A stretch of 64,000 nt of DNA from NCBI RefSeq assembly GCF_000772935.1, contig NZ_JPVR01000072.1:62001-126000 (forward strand). Direction: 5' to 3'. The notes under the pieces are model-generated. The model searched no databases and was not told the DNA's origin. It saw only the letters and a program-made list of their open reading frames with translations. This document shows, one piece after another, positions 25,566 to 39,013 of the stretch. Within the stretch, counting starts at the first letter, position 1. Every line of letters starts with the position of its first letter. The DNA is from Lysinibacillus boronitolerans JCM 21713 = 10a = NBRC 103108 (GTDB lineage Bacteria; Bacillota; Bacilli; Bacillales_A; Planococcaceae). The translations under genes and the position numbers were made by a program.

Positions 25566-26786
25566 TTAACCCTTCCGCTCATATGGCTTTACAGCTTCAC
25601 TCGCTTTAAAGTTATAGACGGGTTTAATCACTTTGACAATATCTACAGTTTCCCCAATCGCAGAAGTTATTTCTGTCATCGGCTTATAGGCCATTGGCGC
25701 CTCATCCAAGGTTTCTTCATTGACGGATGTTGTCCAAATTCCCTGCATCGTCTCTTTAAAATCAGCCATATTCAAAGCTTTTTTCGCTGCGCGTCGTGAA
25801 AACATGCGTCCCGCTCCATGAGGTGCTGAATAATTCCATTCCGCATTGCCTTTTCCTATACAAATCAGAGATCCATCCCGCATATTCATTGGAATAACTA
25901 GCTTTTCATCTTTATTTGCACGAACAGCCCCTTTGCGAAGCGTCATCGTTTCTGTATCGATATAGTTATGAATCGTATCAAACGTATCTGTAAAATGCCA
26001 ATCCATCTGTTTAGCAATGGTTTCTGCAATGGTCCAACGATTCATCCGTGCAAATTGCTGTGCAATCTTCATATCATGGATATAATCATGGAATGCTTCC
26101 CCCTCTAAATATGACAAGTCTTTCGGAACGAACGGTGTTTGTTCTTTATAGGCTTGTATCATGGATTGAATCTCTTGTTGTCGTCCTTGCTGTTTCAATG
26201 CTTCTATTTTTTCCGTCAAATCTTCTCGACGTAAATTTTCATAAGCTCTTTTTTGATGCCAATTAGCCACCTTTGCCCCTACATAGCGTGACCCCGTATG
26301 GATGAGCAAATAGTGCTGATTTTCTTCATCTTTGGCAAGTTCAATAAAATGATTGCCTCCCCCAAGTGTACCTAATGACAAGTTCGTATAGTCGTCCTTC
26401 AAGCCGCTTGCTCGAAATTGTTTCCCTTCAAACTCTACGAAATGTCGGCTTGGCGATACTTCTTTATGAATATCCTGCCCACTTGGTACATATGTGCGAA
26501 TGATGGCATCAAGTTGAGCAAAATCAACTGTCGTTACGTCTAGTTGTGCTACAAATACACCACACCCCACATCAATGCCGACAAGATTTGGTACAACACG
26601 GTCTTGCAATTGGATGGTCGTGCCAATGACACATCCTTTACCCGCATGATAATCTGGCATAATACGTACTTTAGTGCCTGCCATGAAAGCCTGGTCTGTT
26701 AATTCTTGAATCTGATCAATAGCTGTTTGTAATGCTGTTTGTGCAAAGATTCTAGCATTCGTGAAGCGTCCATTTATTTCAATCAA
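25566..26786 (-). CDS. rtcB: RtcB-type RNA-splicing ligase
   Basis: This 406-residue enzyme joins RNA 2',3'-cyclic phosphate or 3'-phosphate ends to 5'-OH ends using GTP and Mn2+. Conserved blocks are MPDYHAGKGCVIGTT, VGIDVGCGV (metal cysteine), LGGGNHFIEL, LLIHTGSRYVG, TIHNYID and SAPHGAGR, with the histidine that becomes guanylylated. The start is TTG, six bases after AGGGAGGG. It lies downstream of a dynamin-like gene, but a strong hairpin separates them. No archease or rtcA neighbour is present. In bacteria RtcB is linked to RNA repair after damage. Confidence 0.93.
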   Translation of the reverse strand: MIEINGRFTNARIFAQTALQTAIDQIQELTDQAFMAGTKVRIMPDYHAGKGCVIGTTIQLQDRVVPNLVGIDVGCGVFVAQLDVTTVDFAQLDAIIRTYVPSGQDIHKEVSPSRHFVEFEGKQFRASGLKDDYTNLSLGTLGGGNHFIELAKDEENQHYLLIHTGSRYVGAKVANWHQKRAYENLRREDLTEKIEALKQQGRQQEIQSMIQAYKEQTPFVPKDLSYLEGEAFHDYIHDMKIAQQFARMNRWTIAETIAKQMDWHFTDTFDTIHNYIDTETMTLRKGAVRANKDEKLVIPMNMRDGSLICIGKGNAEWNYSAPHGAGRMFSRRAAKKALNMADFKETMQGIWTTSVNEETLDEAPMAYKPMTEITSAIGETVDIVKVIKPVYNFKASEAVKPYERKG

Positions 26787-26846
26787 GTGTATCCCTCCCT
26801 ACTAGTAATACGTAAAACTGGAATGATTTGTTTCATACCATAAAGA

Positions 26847-26882
26847 AAACGTTCTAAAAGTAGTGCTACTTTTAGAACGTTT
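26847..26882 (-). terminator. Terminator between dynamin-like gene and rtcB
   Basis: A seventeen-base-pair perfect stem (26847-26863 with 26866-26882) has a two-base centre. On the minus strand it is followed by TCTTT. It ends the GTPase transcript nine bases after its stop. Confidence 0.85.
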
Positions 26883-26891
26883 GGTGAAAAC

Positions 26892-28742
26892 CTACTCTTC
26901 ATATTGTACAACTAATTTTTTTGGTATTTCGGGTATATCATTTGATTTTACATCTTCTTCTCTTAAGTCAAGCATTTCCAGTGGATATTTTTCTTGTACA
27001 TCAAAAGGTATTGCAATACTTTCCATTTTATTATTCATTTGACTCCGTGCGAGTAAGCCATTATTCGATAAATCAATGGCTAAAATAGCCTGCACAGTTT
27101 CCTCAAGCATGGCAATATCCTTCGGTTTCAACGGTATTTGCTCATTCATCAAAAATGGTTGAAGATGCTCTTTTATATAGCCCTGTGCTTCGATTAAGCA
27201 AGAAAATTCATTTAGTTTTTCAGCATAGCGCTTTAATTGACGCTTATCTTTTGCACGTTGTTGATTTAATTTCTGTACTTTTTGTTCAATACGGCTCATG
27301 CGTTCCCTCACTAAATCAATTAAATAAGGCTGTGTGTCTTGAATCGCTTGTAGCATCGAAGCCTCTGCATGTTGTACCTTGGCAAATTGTGCGATACAAA
27401 CCTCTTGCTGCTCATTTAATTTTTGAACACGCTCTTTGAAAAATTCATTTTGCGTATGTTGGCCAAAAATAGCTTTCATAAGACCTTTCCCATGAATTTT
27501 TTTATGCTGTGCATCTAAACGCTCATATTCGCGTAAATACTCACTATGCATATTGCGGTATTCACGCAACATTTGTTGATAGTGCACAGCAATTTCAGTA
27601 AATTTTTCCACTTTGGTATCGTGTAAATAATCATGTTGCGCGATCGTTTGTAATAACTGATAGAGTGTTTGAACCTGTTTAAACGTATTCGCAACCTGTT
27701 CATATTCTTGCTCATATTCTTGGACAATCGCTAAGTCACGTTGATAGCGAGAATATTCATATTGGGTATCGCCTGCGTATTTTTCAATATTCTCGACAGC
27801 AGATTGAAAAGGATCTCGTTGTGGAATTACAGTTAATTCGAAGCGGAATCGTTCAAGCCATTGTAAGAAGCGGATTAGGATGGCATATGTTTTTTTATCA
27901 CTATTTTCAGCTACACGATGAATGTGAGCAATTAATTGATCATACTGGCTTTTTTCCCAAAGCTCATGATTGTCTGTTTGTTTGGCTGCTAGTGCACTCC
28001 TTGCTGAAATTCCTATAAAATCACTCATCAAATGACCAATACGTTGTTGTTCAGAGTCCATAAATACTGCGGCATGCTCCTCATCATCGATGCCATTGAT
28101 GACACATAAAGGTTCTACCCCTTTATTTTTTAATGTCTCGATCAATAGAAGTTCAGCATCCATTGCCATCGAACCAGCGCGTAACACCCAGAAAATTTCA
28201 TCAACACGATTCATAAGTGCCTCTGAAAAATAAGCCATTTCTCCGCCGCCTGCCTCTAATGACACAGAATCAATAATAGTCACTGATTTTAATAAATCAT
28301 TTTTCAAATAGACTTCTAGATAATCTAAATGTTCACGTAAAATCTGGGAAGCAAACGTATCGCCAGTTGTTAGTAGCTCTAATTTACTGAGATCAAATAC
28401 AGCGACAACACCATCTAAAAAATAAGCTTTAATCTCTTCTTGCACGCCGTATCGTATAAACGTATTGACACTTGTTGGATGCTGATCATCTACCGATAAT
28501 ATTTCGCGTCCTAGAAGTCCATTCACAAGTGTTGTTTTGCCCACCCGCTCTTTTCCAACGATTAAAATCATCGTCTGGTTATTGGCATCTTGAATGATTC
28601 GATTTAAATGTTTTGCTGTATCTTTCACATATGTATTTTGGACAATGATGCCATGCAAGTGTCGTAATTGGTCAACAAATTGTGGCAAAATATTATTCGC
28701 TGAGGTTGTATTTTCGATTGGCGTATTGTCAATGTTCGTCAT
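26892..28742 (-). CDS. Dynamin-like P-loop GTPase
   Basis: This 616-residue protein has a GTPase domain near the N-terminus: the P-loop VGKERVGKTTLVNGLLG at about 62-78, the switch-I threonine around HPTSVNTFIRYG, a DxxG-like segment VTIIDSVSLEAGGG, and a base-recognition segment VINGIDDEEH. From about 300 to 560 it is almost all charged coiled coil, with an alanine- and lysine-rich turn (KGLMKAIFGQ) that could be a membrane paddle. This fits bacterial dynamin-family proteins that remodel membranes. It is half the size of double dynamin DynA. ATG 28742 is preferred over TTG 28748, which is too close to AGAGG. Confidence 0.78.
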   Translation of the reverse strand: MTNIDNTPIENTTSANNILPQFVDQLRHLHGIIVQNTYVKDTAKHLNRIIQDANNQTMILIVGKERVGKTTLVNGLLGREILSVDDQHPTSVNTFIRYGVQEEIKAYFLDGVVAVFDLSKLELLTTGDTFASQILREHLDYLEVYLKNDLLKSVTIIDSVSLEAGGGEMAYFSEALMNRVDEIFWVLRAGSMAMDAELLLIETLKNKGVEPLCVINGIDDEEHAAVFMDSEQQRIGHLMSDFIGISARSALAAKQTDNHELWEKSQYDQLIAHIHRVAENSDKKTYAILIRFLQWLERFRFELTVIPQRDPFQSAVENIEKYAGDTQYEYSRYQRDLAIVQEYEQEYEQVANTFKQVQTLYQLLQTIAQHDYLHDTKVEKFTEIAVHYQQMLREYRNMHSEYLREYERLDAQHKKIHGKGLMKAIFGQHTQNEFFKERVQKLNEQQEVCIAQFAKVQHAEASMLQAIQDTQPYLIDLVRERMSRIEQKVQKLNQQRAKDKRQLKRYAEKLNEFSCLIEAQGYIKEHLQPFLMNEQIPLKPKDIAMLEETVQAILAIDLSNNGLLARSQMNNKMESIAIPFDVQEKYPLEMLDLREEDVKSNDIPEIPKKLVVQYEE

Positions 28743-28998
28743 CCTCAAAACCTCTTTTCGTATGTATCTATAAGACCATTATAAATGAAACTATGGCTTT
28801 TCTAATACATGGATTGATGAAAAAAGGACAATATACTTATTCGTTTATACACTAAATAGGAATTCATCCTTACTCCTTTTTCCTAACTGCCAGATATGGG
28901 ATTGTTACACAGACTAAAGGGAATGGTCCAAGCTATGAATTTAGAAGTATTAGGTTTGGTTATTTCTATTCAAGGTTGTCTAGTAGCCGACCTTTGTC

Positions 28999-29883
28999 CT
29001 ATTCCTCCAAACCAGCCATACGAGCATAAACAGCTCCAAGTAATGGCATTCCACCTTGAGCACCTAATTTCTCTACAGATAAGGAGGCAGCGATATTTGC
29101 AAAATATACAGCCTCATCCAACGATTGCCCTTCTACTAAAGCATAGGCTAAAGCCCCATTAAAGGTATCACCCGCCCCCGTTGTATCCACGGCTGTTGTC
29201 ATATAACCAGGCACATGAATTGGGTAGGAGCCATCGAAATAACGTGAACCGTCACTTCCTAGCGTCACGATTAATTTATTAGGATATTTTTCTAAAACTT
29301 GTTCCACTGGCTCGTTAAAAATTTCAGCACATTCTGTCTCGTTCGGTGTTAAATAGGTAATATCCTCCATCCACTGCACATCAAAATTGGCTGCTGGAGC
29401 AGGATTTAATAGTACAGGGACACCTGCTTCTTTACATAATTGAATGGCATGGGCAGTCGTCTCTTTAGGGATTTCAAGCTGTATCATTACCAAATGGCTT
29501 TTTTGTATCAAGTCTTTTGAAGCTTCAAGATGTGAGATGCTTAAGTCATAATTAGCTCCCGGTACGACAACAATTCGATTATCGTTATTGTAAATAAGTA
29601 TATTAGCAATGCCTGTAGGAGCAGTAGTGCTTTTTACAAGGGCATCTGTCTGAATCTGCTCTTGCTGTAAAGCAGCATGTAATGTCTCACCAAAATGATC
29701 ATTCCCTAAACAGCCAACCATCGCCACCTCACTGCCAAGACGAGCTGCGGCAACGGCTTGATTAGCCCCTTTTCCTCCTGGAACTGTTTGAAACGAGTTA
29801 CCTAGAATGGTTTCCCCCTGCTTTGGAAAAGCATTCATTTGTACAACTAAATCCATATTTAAACTTCCTATAACTGTAATCAT
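28999..29883 (-). CDS. rbsK: Ribokinase
   Basis: This 294-residue PfkB-family kinase phosphorylates D-ribose to ribose 5-phosphate. Family signatures are IGSLNMDLVV at the start, the substrate loop VPGGKGANQAVAAARLG, LNPAPA, and the catalytic anion hole DTTGAGDTFNGALAYAL with its aspartate base. The ATG at 29883 follows AGGAATTCA and gives the standard N-terminus. The longer frame to 29916 adds a non-homologous leader. No rbs transport genes or rbsD are adjacent, so it may serve nucleoside ribose salvage. Confidence 0.92.
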   Translation of the reverse strand: MITVIGSLNMDLVVQMNAFPKQGETILGNSFQTVPGGKGANQAVAAARLGSEVAMVGCLGNDHFGETLHAALQQEQIQTDALVKSTTAPTGIANILIYNNDNRIVVVPGANYDLSISHLEASKDLIQKSHLVMIQLEIPKETTAHAIQLCKEAGVPVLLNPAPAANFDVQWMEDITYLTPNETECAEIFNEPVEQVLEKYPNKLIVTLGSDGSRYFDGSYPIHVPGYMTTAVDTTGAGDTFNGALAYALVEGQSLDEAVYFANIAASLSVEKLGAQGGMPLLGAVYARMAGLEE

Positions 29884-29916
29884 TGAATTCCTACCTTTCA
29901 GCTTTTGATCAAACAA

Positions 29917-30228
29917 AAAACAACTGAAATGAGCAGCATCATTTCAGTAGCTTAACAATTTAAAAATTCGTATAAACTTAAAAATTCCTAAATGCCTAAA
30001 TTCTTTCACTTACTGCTTCTTTTAGTCGTTAAATGAAAACGATCTAGCCACTCAGGTTATCCTCCTGTACTTCATGCGAAGCAATGCTTGAGATGACGCT
30101 ACCAAAAGCTGGCTGGGCTTGCTCCTGTACTATACAAAAATTTTTACGATGGTCCCATAGTGCCACCTTTGCATTTGATGTTTCCTTTTATTATAAAGAA
30201 TTTTATATGGGAAATGCACTACAAACAC
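29917..30228 (-). other. Region between leuD and rbsK without a confirmed gene
   Basis: The minus strand contains an open frame of 40 codons from GTG 30166 to TAG 30044 (ALWDHRKNFCIVQEQAQ, then SVISSIASHEVQEDNLSG). A good AAAGGA lies ahead of an ATG in another frame. GGTGGCACTATGGGACC looks superficially like a T-box core, but no stem I or terminator accompanies it. A short dyad, CTGAAATGATGCTGCTCATTTCAG, lies before rbsK at 29924-29947. I could not assign a function. Confidence 0.25.
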
Positions 30229-30264
30229 AAAAAAACTGAAGACAACATCAAGTTTGTCTTCAGT
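30229..30264 (-). terminator. Terminator of the ilv-leu operon
   Basis: On the minus strand ACTGAAGACAA pairs with TTGTCTTCAGT around an eight-base loop, followed by seven T. It starts nine bases after the leuD stop. Confidence 0.92.
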
Positions 30265-30272
30265 CATTTCAA

Positions 30273-30863
30273 TTAATAGGCTACTCGCTTCGCCTCATAT
30301 GCGGCGATATGGTCCTCATATTTAAAGGTTAAGGCGATTTCATCCCAACCATTCAGTAACGTTTCTTTATAGTATGGATCAATTGTAAAATGATAGATTG
30401 TACCATCTTCCCCTGTTACGGTTTGCTCTGCAAGATTTACTTCCATCTTATAGGGCTGTGCTAAGCCTTTTGCTAAAATTTCATCACATTCCGATTCTGT
30501 TAGCTTAATCGGTAAGATACCGTTTTTATAGCAGTTATTATGGAAAATATCTGCAAAAGAAGGTGCAATCACAACGTTAAAGCCGTAATCTAAAATAGCC
30601 CATGGTGCATGTTCGCGTGAAGAGCCACAGCCGAAATTATCTTGTGCCACGAGAATTTTAGATTCTTTAAATTCAGGTTTATTTAATACAAAGTCAGCTA
30701 TTTCGTTACCTTGTGCATCGAAACGCCAATGGTAAAATAGAAACTGTCCAAAACCTGTACGCTCAATACGTTTTAGAAATTCTTTTGAAATAATTTGATC
30801 GGTATCAACATTTTTTCGATCAAGTGGTGTGATGACACTCTTTACGATATTAATTGGTTCCAT
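30273..30863 (-). CDS. leuD: 3-isopropylmalate dehydratase small subunit
   Basis: This 196-residue swivel domain of isopropylmalate isomerase works with LeuC to convert 2- to 3-isopropylmalate in leucine synthesis. Visible signatures are the N-terminal PLDRKNVDTDQIISKEFLK, the substrate-specificity loop region RTGFGQFLF, and the active-site DNFGCGSSREHAPWAI with its serine and arginine. It is the last gene of the cluster and follows leuC by 32 bases. Confidence 0.96.
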   Translation of the reverse strand: MEPINIVKSVITPLDRKNVDTDQIISKEFLKRIERTGFGQFLFYHWRFDAQGNEIADFVLNKPEFKESKILVAQDNFGCGSSREHAPWAILDYGFNVVIAPSFADIFHNNCYKNGILPIKLTESECDEILAKGLAQPYKMEVNLAEQTVTGEDGTIYHFTIDPYYKETLLNGWDEIALTFKYEDHIAAYEAKRVAY

Positions 30864-30895
30864 TTTTCAATCATCCCTTCCCAGTAAAGCAAGAC

Positions 30896-32305
30896 TTACA
30901 CTGTTTCCTTCACAAATTCACGTACATCGACGAAGTGACCTGCAATCGCAGCGGCTGCTGCCATTGGTGGTGACACTAAATGAGTACGAGCTCCAGCGCC
31001 CTGACGTCCTTCAAAGTTGCGGTTTGAGGTAGAGGCACAGCGTTCTCCAGCTGGTACGACGTCATCATTCATCGCAAGACACATCGAGCAACCAGACTCT
31101 CGCCATTCAAAGCCTGCATCCATAAATATTTTATCTAAACCTTCTGCCTCTGCTTGTTTTTTCGTAGTATGTGAGCCTGGGACAACGATGGCTGTGACCT
31201 TGTCATGCACCTTACGCCCTTTGATGACATCAGCAGCTGCACGCAAATCACTAATGCGTGAGTTTGTGCAGGAGCCAATGAAGACATGCTGGATGTCAAT
31301 GGATGTTAATGGCTGTCCTTCCTCTAGGCCCATATAGGCAAGTGCTTTTTGAAGTGCCGCCTTGTCAGATTCATCCTCATAATCTGCTTGTGTTGGAACA
31401 TGCCCAGAAACACCTGTACCCATCGATGGGTTTGTTCCCCACGTAATGATTGGTTCAATTTCTTCAGCTTTTATAATACGAACCGTATCGTACGTTGCAT
31501 CCTCGTCTGAAGCAAGACTTAACCAGTAAGCGGCTGCTTCTTCAAATTTTTCTCCCTGCGGTGCATATTTGCGCCCACGAATATAATCGACTGTTGTTTG
31601 GTCAGGTGAGATAAGCCCTGCTTTTGCGCCTGCCTCAATTGACATATTACAAATCGTCATCCGTTCTTCCATAGATAGTTTGTGGATAGCCTCTCCAGTA
31701 AATTCCACAATATGTCCTGTACCAACACCAATACCGAACTTGGCAATGATGGCTAAAATAATATCCTTTGCTGCTACCCCAACTGGTAGCTCCCCTTCAA
31801 CACGAATCTCCATTGTTTTTGGCTTATTTTGCCATAACGTTTGCGTTGATAATACATGCTCCACCTCTGATGTACCAATACCAAATGCAATGGCACCAAA
31901 GGCACCGTGAGTCGATGTATGAGAATCACCACAAACAATGGTTTTACCAGGCTGTGTTAATCCAAGCTCTGGTCCAATAACATGGACAATCCCTTGGTCA
32001 GGGTGACCCATGCCTGCTAACTCAACGCCAAATTCCTCAGCATTTTTAGCTAATGTTTCGATTTGATTGCGTGCAATGGGATCATGGATAGTTGGTAAAT
32101 TTTTTGTCGGTACGTTATGATCCATTGTCGCAAAGCTTAAATCAGGACGACGCACTTTACGTCCGTTCATGCGTAACCCTTCAAAAGCTTGCGGAGATGT
32201 TACTTCATGAATTAAATGAAGATCAATATATAACAGGTCCGGTTTGCCCTCTTCCTGATAAACAACATGTTTATCCCAAATCTTTTCAATTATATTTTTA
32301 CCCAT
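30896..32305 (-). CDS. leuC: 3-isopropylmalate dehydratase large subunit
   Basis: This 469-residue aconitase-family subunit carries the 4Fe-4S cluster. Cluster cysteines are seen in [18 protein letters not shown] and [13 protein letters not shown]. Other blocks are [15 protein letters not shown] and [15 protein letters not shown]. The ATG at 32305 after AGGTGA is preferred; a GTG at 32314 in the same frame falls within the ribosome binding site. It lies 17 bases after leuB and is co-transcribed with leuD. Confidence 0.96.
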   Translation of the reverse strand: MGKNIIEKIWDKHVVYQEEGKPDLLYIDLHLIHEVTSPQAFEGLRMNGRKVRRPDLSFATMDHNVPTKNLPTIHDPIARNQIETLAKNAEEFGVELAGMGHPDQGIVHVIGPELGLTQPGKTIVCGDSHTSTHGAFGAIAFGIGTSEVEHVLSTQTLWQNKPKTMEIRVEGELPVGVAAKDIILAIIAKFGIGVGTGHIVEFTGEAIHKLSMEERMTICNMSIEAGAKAGLISPDQTTVDYIRGRKYAPQGEKFEEAAAYWLSLASDEDATYDTVRIIKAEEIEPIITWGTNPSMGTGVSGHVPTQADYEDESDKAALQKALAYMGLEEGQPLTSIDIQHVFIGSCTNSRISDLRAAADVIKGRKVHDKVTAIVVPGSHTTKKQAEAEGLDKIFMDAGFEWRESGCSMCLAMNDDVVPAGERCASTSNRNFEGRQGAGARTHLVSPPMAAAAAIAGHFVDVREFVKETV

Positions 32306-32322
32306 TGTCTTCACCTGTTTCT

Positions 32323-33423
32323 TTAAATATATGTTGTCATAATACTTTGTGATACAAAGCTAGTATCAATTTCGTTAATTACCTTATCTGTCCATTCATT
32401 CGTCGATAAAATGCGACTGCCGTCACGAGCAAGATCGGCTGTAAAGTAGCCATCATCAAATACTGCACTTACAGCGCGTTCTATTTCTGCCGCTTCTTCT
32501 TTTAAGCCGAATGAATATTGCAGCATCATCGCTACGGATAAAATGGTTGCAGCAGGATTTGCTACACCTTGCCCTGCAATTTCTGGTGCTGAGCCATGTA
32601 CTGGTTCATATAAGCCAAAATTATCACCACGAATAGATGCGGATGGTAAAACACCAAGAGAACCAGTAATAACAGATGCTTCATCACTTAAAATATCACC
32701 AAACATATTTTCAGTAACGACTACATCATAGTGTCCGGGATTTGTAATAAGTTTCATTGCGACAGAGTCTACTAGGTTATGTTCTACAATTACATCTGGA
32801 TACTCTTTTTTCTTTGCTTCTACAACTTCACGCCATAAGCGACTTGTTTCAAGCACATTCGCCTTGTCAACAGAGCATAACTTGCCCCCACGTAAACGTG
32901 CTAGCTCAAAGGCATTTTCAACGATACGCTCCACCTCAGCTTTAGAGTAAACGGTTGTATCAATTGCGCCATTTTCAGTACGCATACGTGGTTCCCCGAA
33001 GTATACGCCACCTGTTAGTTCACGTACAATCATTAAATCAACGTTCTCAGCCACTTCACGCTTTAATGGTGAAGCATCTAGTAAACTCGGGAACGCCTTT
33101 ACTGGACGTAGATTAGCAAATAAATCGAAGTGTTTCCGAATTCGCAGTAACCCTTTTTCTGGGCGTAATTCAGGAGGGTTTTGATCCCACTTTGGACCAC
33201 CTACAGCTCCTAATAAAATCGCATCACTATTTTCACACATCTCGATTGTTTCATCCGGTAAAGGATTGTTGTGCTGGTCGATTGCAGCACCCCCAATTGT
33301 TGCATATCCTAAATGAAATGTATGATTAAATCGTTTACCAATCACCTGTAATACACGTACAGCAGAAGCAACAACCTCTGGCCCAATTCCATCACCGGGA
33401 AGTACTGTAATTTTTCTCTCCAT
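32323..33423 (-). CDS. leuB: 3-isopropylmalate dehydrogenase
   Basis: This 366-residue NAD-dependent enzyme oxidises and decarboxylates 3-isopropylmalate. Family motifs include [33 protein letters not shown], the metal and substrate aspartates in [16 protein letters not shown], and [16 protein letters not shown] 33423 is chosen over TTG 33429 because AAAGGTG sits at the right distance. The spacer to leuA is 184 bases and holds a small ACGCTCA/TGAGCGT hairpin with no T tract. Confidence 0.95.
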   Translation of the reverse strand: MERKITVLPGDGIGPEVVASAVRVLQVIGKRFNHTFHLGYATIGGAAIDQHNNPLPDETIEMCENSDAILLGAVGGPKWDQNPPELRPEKGLLRIRKHFDLFANLRPVKAFPSLLDASPLKREVAENVDLMIVRELTGGVYFGEPRMRTENGAIDTTVYSKAEVERIVENAFELARLRGGKLCSVDKANVLETSRLWREVVEAKKKEYPDVIVEHNLVDSVAMKLITNPGHYDVVVTENMFGDILSDEASVITGSLGVLPSASIRGDNFGLYEPVHGSAPEIAGQGVANPAATILSVAMMLQYSFGLKEEAAEIERAVSAVFDDGYFTADLARDGSRILSTNEWTDKVINEIDTSFVSQSIMTTYI

Positions 33424-33607
33424 CGTCAAAACACCTTTCTTTGTATAGCGTATTCGCTAATTTAGTAAAGACGCTCACCTACCTTTTATCGAGATGAGCG
33501 TAGTCATTACGTCTAAGCGTAATTTTGGGTTAATTGATACAATACGCCATGACATCATTGCATCCGACTTGTGAATGGTACTTCATACAATTCACTACCT
33601 CAGCAAC

Positions 33608-36203
<2,596 letters not shown>

Positions 36204-36249
36204 TTAGATACTTGCTCTGTCTATAAAGCTATTCATTTTTATATGCAAA

Positions 36250-36765
36250 CTATTTTAAAATAGAGAGCTGCGGGTTTGAGACTTTTTGTGTTTCACGAAC
36301 GGAGGCAGTTGCCCCTGTACGTGTAAGTTCTTTAATGCCATATGGTCGAATGAGTTCGATAAAGGCATCAATCTTCTCTGGATGTCCTACTACTTGATAC
36401 GTCACAACATTTTTGGCTGTATCAATAATTTGGGCGCGGAACGGTTCAACAATTGAATTCATTTCCAAGCGTAAATTTGGTGGGGAAATCACCTTTACTA
36501 GTGCTAGCTCTCGCAGAACAATCGATTTATCGGTAATGTCATTGACCTTTAACACATCAATTTGCTTGGATAACTGTTTCACTAGCTGCTCAATTTTGCG
36601 TTCGTCCTCTATGTTGACAACGAAGGTCATCTTTGAAAAATTCGGTTGCTCCGTATGACCTACTGTAATCGATTCAATATTGAACTGACGCTTCATCAAT
36701 AAACCTGTCAAACGGTTTAATACACCACTTTGGTTAATCACGGTTACGGTAATTACTCGCTTCAA
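36250..36765 (-). CDS. ilvH: Acetolactate synthase small (regulatory) subunit
   Basis: This 171-residue protein has an N-terminal ACT domain ([30 protein letters not shown]) that binds valine for feedback. Its C-terminal half (about 85-160, [16 protein letters not shown]) is also ACT-like. It activates and regulates IlvB. The start overlaps the ilvB stop by four bases. Confidence 0.94.
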   Translation of the reverse strand: MKRVITVTVINQSGVLNRLTGLLMKRQFNIESITVGHTEQPNFSKMTFVVNIEDERKIEQLVKQLSKQIDVLKVNDITDKSIVLRELALVKVISPPNLRLEMNSIVEPFRAQIIDTAKNVVTYQVVGHPEKIDAFIELIRPYGIKELTRTGATASVRETQKVSNPQLSILK

Positions 36766-38528
36766 TTCTTTTTCACCCCAATCATTTCATGTAAGCCTGT
36801 GCCAGGTGCTACCATTGGGTAAACACATTCAAGCTGTTTCACTCGACAGTCAATTAATACTGGCTCATCAGACAGCAGTGCCTCACGGAAAATAGCCTCT
36901 GCTTCATCGATTGTGTTAATACGATAGCCTTTAATGTTATAAGCATCCGCTAACTTAACAAAATCTGGTTGGATCGGCATAAGTGATGATGAATAGCGCT
37001 CTTCATAGAATGTTTGTTGCCATTGACGCACCATACCTAGACAGCTATTATTCAAAATCACTATTTTTACTGGTAAGTTAAATTCCTGTAGGATGGATAG
37101 CTCCTGTGCCGTCATTTGGAATCCTGCATCTCCTACAATCGAAATAACTTTTTTGTCTGGCTTCGCAAATTGGGCGCCAATTGCGGCCGGGAAGCCGAAG
37201 CCCATCGTACCAAGTCCACCAGACGTTACCCATGCATGATCATTATTTAAATGATAATATTGCGCTGCCCACATTTGATGCTGCCCAACATCTGTCGTCA
37301 CAATGGCATTCCCTTCAGTAATCTTGTGCACTAATTGCAATGCCTCTTGTGGTAGGATTTCTTGCGTATTTGTATCCTTGCAATACCATAATGGATATTC
37401 CATCGCATGATTCCTTAAATAAGCTAACCAATCAGCTGTATCAGGACCTTGGAAATCCTTTTTCAACAGTGCTTTTAAAGCCTCCTTGGCATCAGCAACA
37501 ATTGGAATATCTGTCGGTACATTTTTGCCAATTTCAGCAGGATCAATATCGATATGGATAATCGTTGCATTTGGTGCAAATGTAGCTAAATTACCTGTTA
37601 GACGATCATCAAATCGTGCTCCAATATTGAGTAATAAATCCGATTTTGTGATCGCTGTATTTGCTGTAGCTGTACCATGCATCCCAGCCATTCCAAGGAA
37701 TAAGTCATGTTCACCATGGATGGAGCCCAATCCTAGCAATGTGTTCGTTACTGGAATACGATATTTCTCTGCGAAAGTCGTTAATTCCTCACGTGCATCC
37801 GCAAAAAGAACACCTGCACCTGCTAAGATGATTGGGTTTTTTGCCAATGAAATGGCTTGAATCGCCTTTTGGACTTGTAGATAATTTGGTTTATATGTTG
37901 GCTGATAGCCTGGTAAATAAATTTCATCAGGTGCTTGCGGTGGATTCTCTACATCAAACAACATTTGAGAAACGTTTTTTGGGAAATCCACGACAACTGG
38001 TCCCTTACGACCTGTGCTAGCGATATGGAAAGCTTCCTTCACAATACGAGGAATATCATTGACATCCTGCACCTGATAGTTGTGCTTTGTAATTGGTGTT
38101 GTAATCCCCATAATATCGGCTTCTTGGAAAGCATCTGTTCCGATCACAGATGTCGCAACCTGTCCTGTAAAAACAACCAATGGAATAGAGTCGATCATGG
38201 CATCCGCAATACCTGTTACAAGGTTTGTTGCACCAGGTCCACTTGTGGCAATAACAACGCCTGTTTTACCTGAAACACGAGCATAGCCTTCCGCCGCATG
38301 AATCGCACCCTGTTCATGTCTTGTTAAAATATGACGAATTGGGTTTTTATACATCGCATCGTAAATTTGTAATACCGCTCCTCCTGGATAGCCAAAGACG
38401 ATTTCAACACCTTGATCGTGCAATGCCTGCACTAATACATCTGCACCGTCCTTCGCTTGATAGGTTTGGTCAGCTGTTGCTGTTGGAGCTAATTGTTCTT
38501 GTTCATTGATTGAAACTTTCGCACTCAT
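36762..38528 (-). CDS. ilvB: Acetolactate synthase large (catalytic) subunit
   Basis: This 588-residue thiamine-diphosphate and FAD enzyme forms acetolactate or acetohydroxybutyrate. Clear motifs are [36 protein letters not shown] (the thiamine-activating glutamate lies in this region), [12 protein letters not shown], and the cofactor motif [32 protein letters not shown] 38528 lies nine bases after AGGAGG; a TTG three bases earlier is possible. It is the first gene downstream of the T-box leader. Confidence 0.96.
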   Translation of the reverse strand: MSAKVSINEQEQLAPTATADQTYQAKDGADVLVQALHDQGVEIVFGYPGGAVLQIYDAMYKNPIRHILTRHEQGAIHAAEGYARVSGKTGVVIATSGPGATNLVTGIADAMIDSIPLVVFTGQVATSVIGTDAFQEADIMGITTPITKHNYQVQDVNDIPRIVKEAFHIASTGRKGPVVVDFPKNVSQMLFDVENPPQAPDEIYLPGYQPTYKPNYLQVQKAIQAISLAKNPIILAGAGVLFADAREELTTFAEKYRIPVTNTLLGLGSIHGEHDLFLGMAGMHGTATANTAITKSDLLLNIGARFDDRLTGNLATFAPNATIIHIDIDPAEIGKNVPTDIPIVADAKEALKALLKKDFQGPDTADWLAYLRNHAMEYPLWYCKDTNTQEILPQEALQLVHKITEGNAIVTTDVGQHQMWAAQYYHLNNDHAWVTSGGLGTMGFGFPAAIGAQFAKPDKKVISIVGDAGFQMTAQELSILQEFNLPVKIVILNNSCLGMVRQWQQTFYEERYSSSLMPIQPDFVKLADAYNIKGYRINTIDEAEAIFREALLSDEPVLIDCRVKQLECVYPMVAPGTGLHEMIGVKKN

Positions 38529-38656
38529 CAAATTTTGCCTCCTTCATTTCTTTCAAACTCACACATCAGTGTTGTAGATTAGTGAAGTGTCAATAGCTGG
38601 ATTGACTATTCCTCTCATCCTTTTCGTTGAGAGGCTGTTCAATTGCATTGTGAAAA

Positions 38657-39003
38657 TAATAAAAAGCCTTTTTCTCCACACGCAAAGAACTACCTTACGT
38701 AGGGATGAAAAAGACTTTCCATGGTACCACCCTTTTTTATAGCAAATAATTGCTACCTCGCGAATAAATGACTGCATTTATGCACCAATGCGAAAGACAT
38801 CGCATCCAATATAGTGTCATAAAACATTTATTCATTAATAACGAGCACTTTCGATTATGCCCGGAGCTATCTAATGGTGTAAACACGTTTAATAGCCCAC
38901 TCCGAGGGGATGTCGGATCTAGTTGTATCGCCGGCTTCCAGCACGACCGGCTCTCTGGTAGATACAAGGCTCTAGAACCTTTAACCTCATCAACGTTTTT
39001 ATT
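38657..39003 (-). ncRNA. T-box leader of the ilvB-leuD operon
   Basis: Read on the minus strand: a stem I region with GATGAGG near its base, AGAGAGCC, and GGAGTGGGC closing the specifier side; linker stems; then the conserved AAAGGGTGGTACC (38722-38735) of the antiterminator. A competing terminator follows (AAGTCTTTTTC with GAAAAAGGCTT, then a T-rich tract ending near 38657). Uncharged tRNA should bind and permit readthrough. The likely specifier is ATC (isoleucine) at 38909-38911; CTC (leucine) a few bases on cannot be excluded. Confidence 0.88.
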
Positions 39004-39013
39004 TATCTAGTTG

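Noticed and set aside
28896-29162. 88-residue plus-strand ORF
   Set aside because: It mostly overlaps the ribokinase gene on the other strand and has no translation signals.
30044-30166. 40-codon ORF from a GTG on the minus strand
   Set aside because: The start has no properly spaced ribosome binding site and no recognisable family; this length is expected by chance in such DNA.
30140-30170. T-box-like GGTGGCACTATGGGACC upstream of rbsK
   Set aside because: It lacks stem I signals and a following terminator, and ribokinase is not a T-box target. The match is short and self-complementary.
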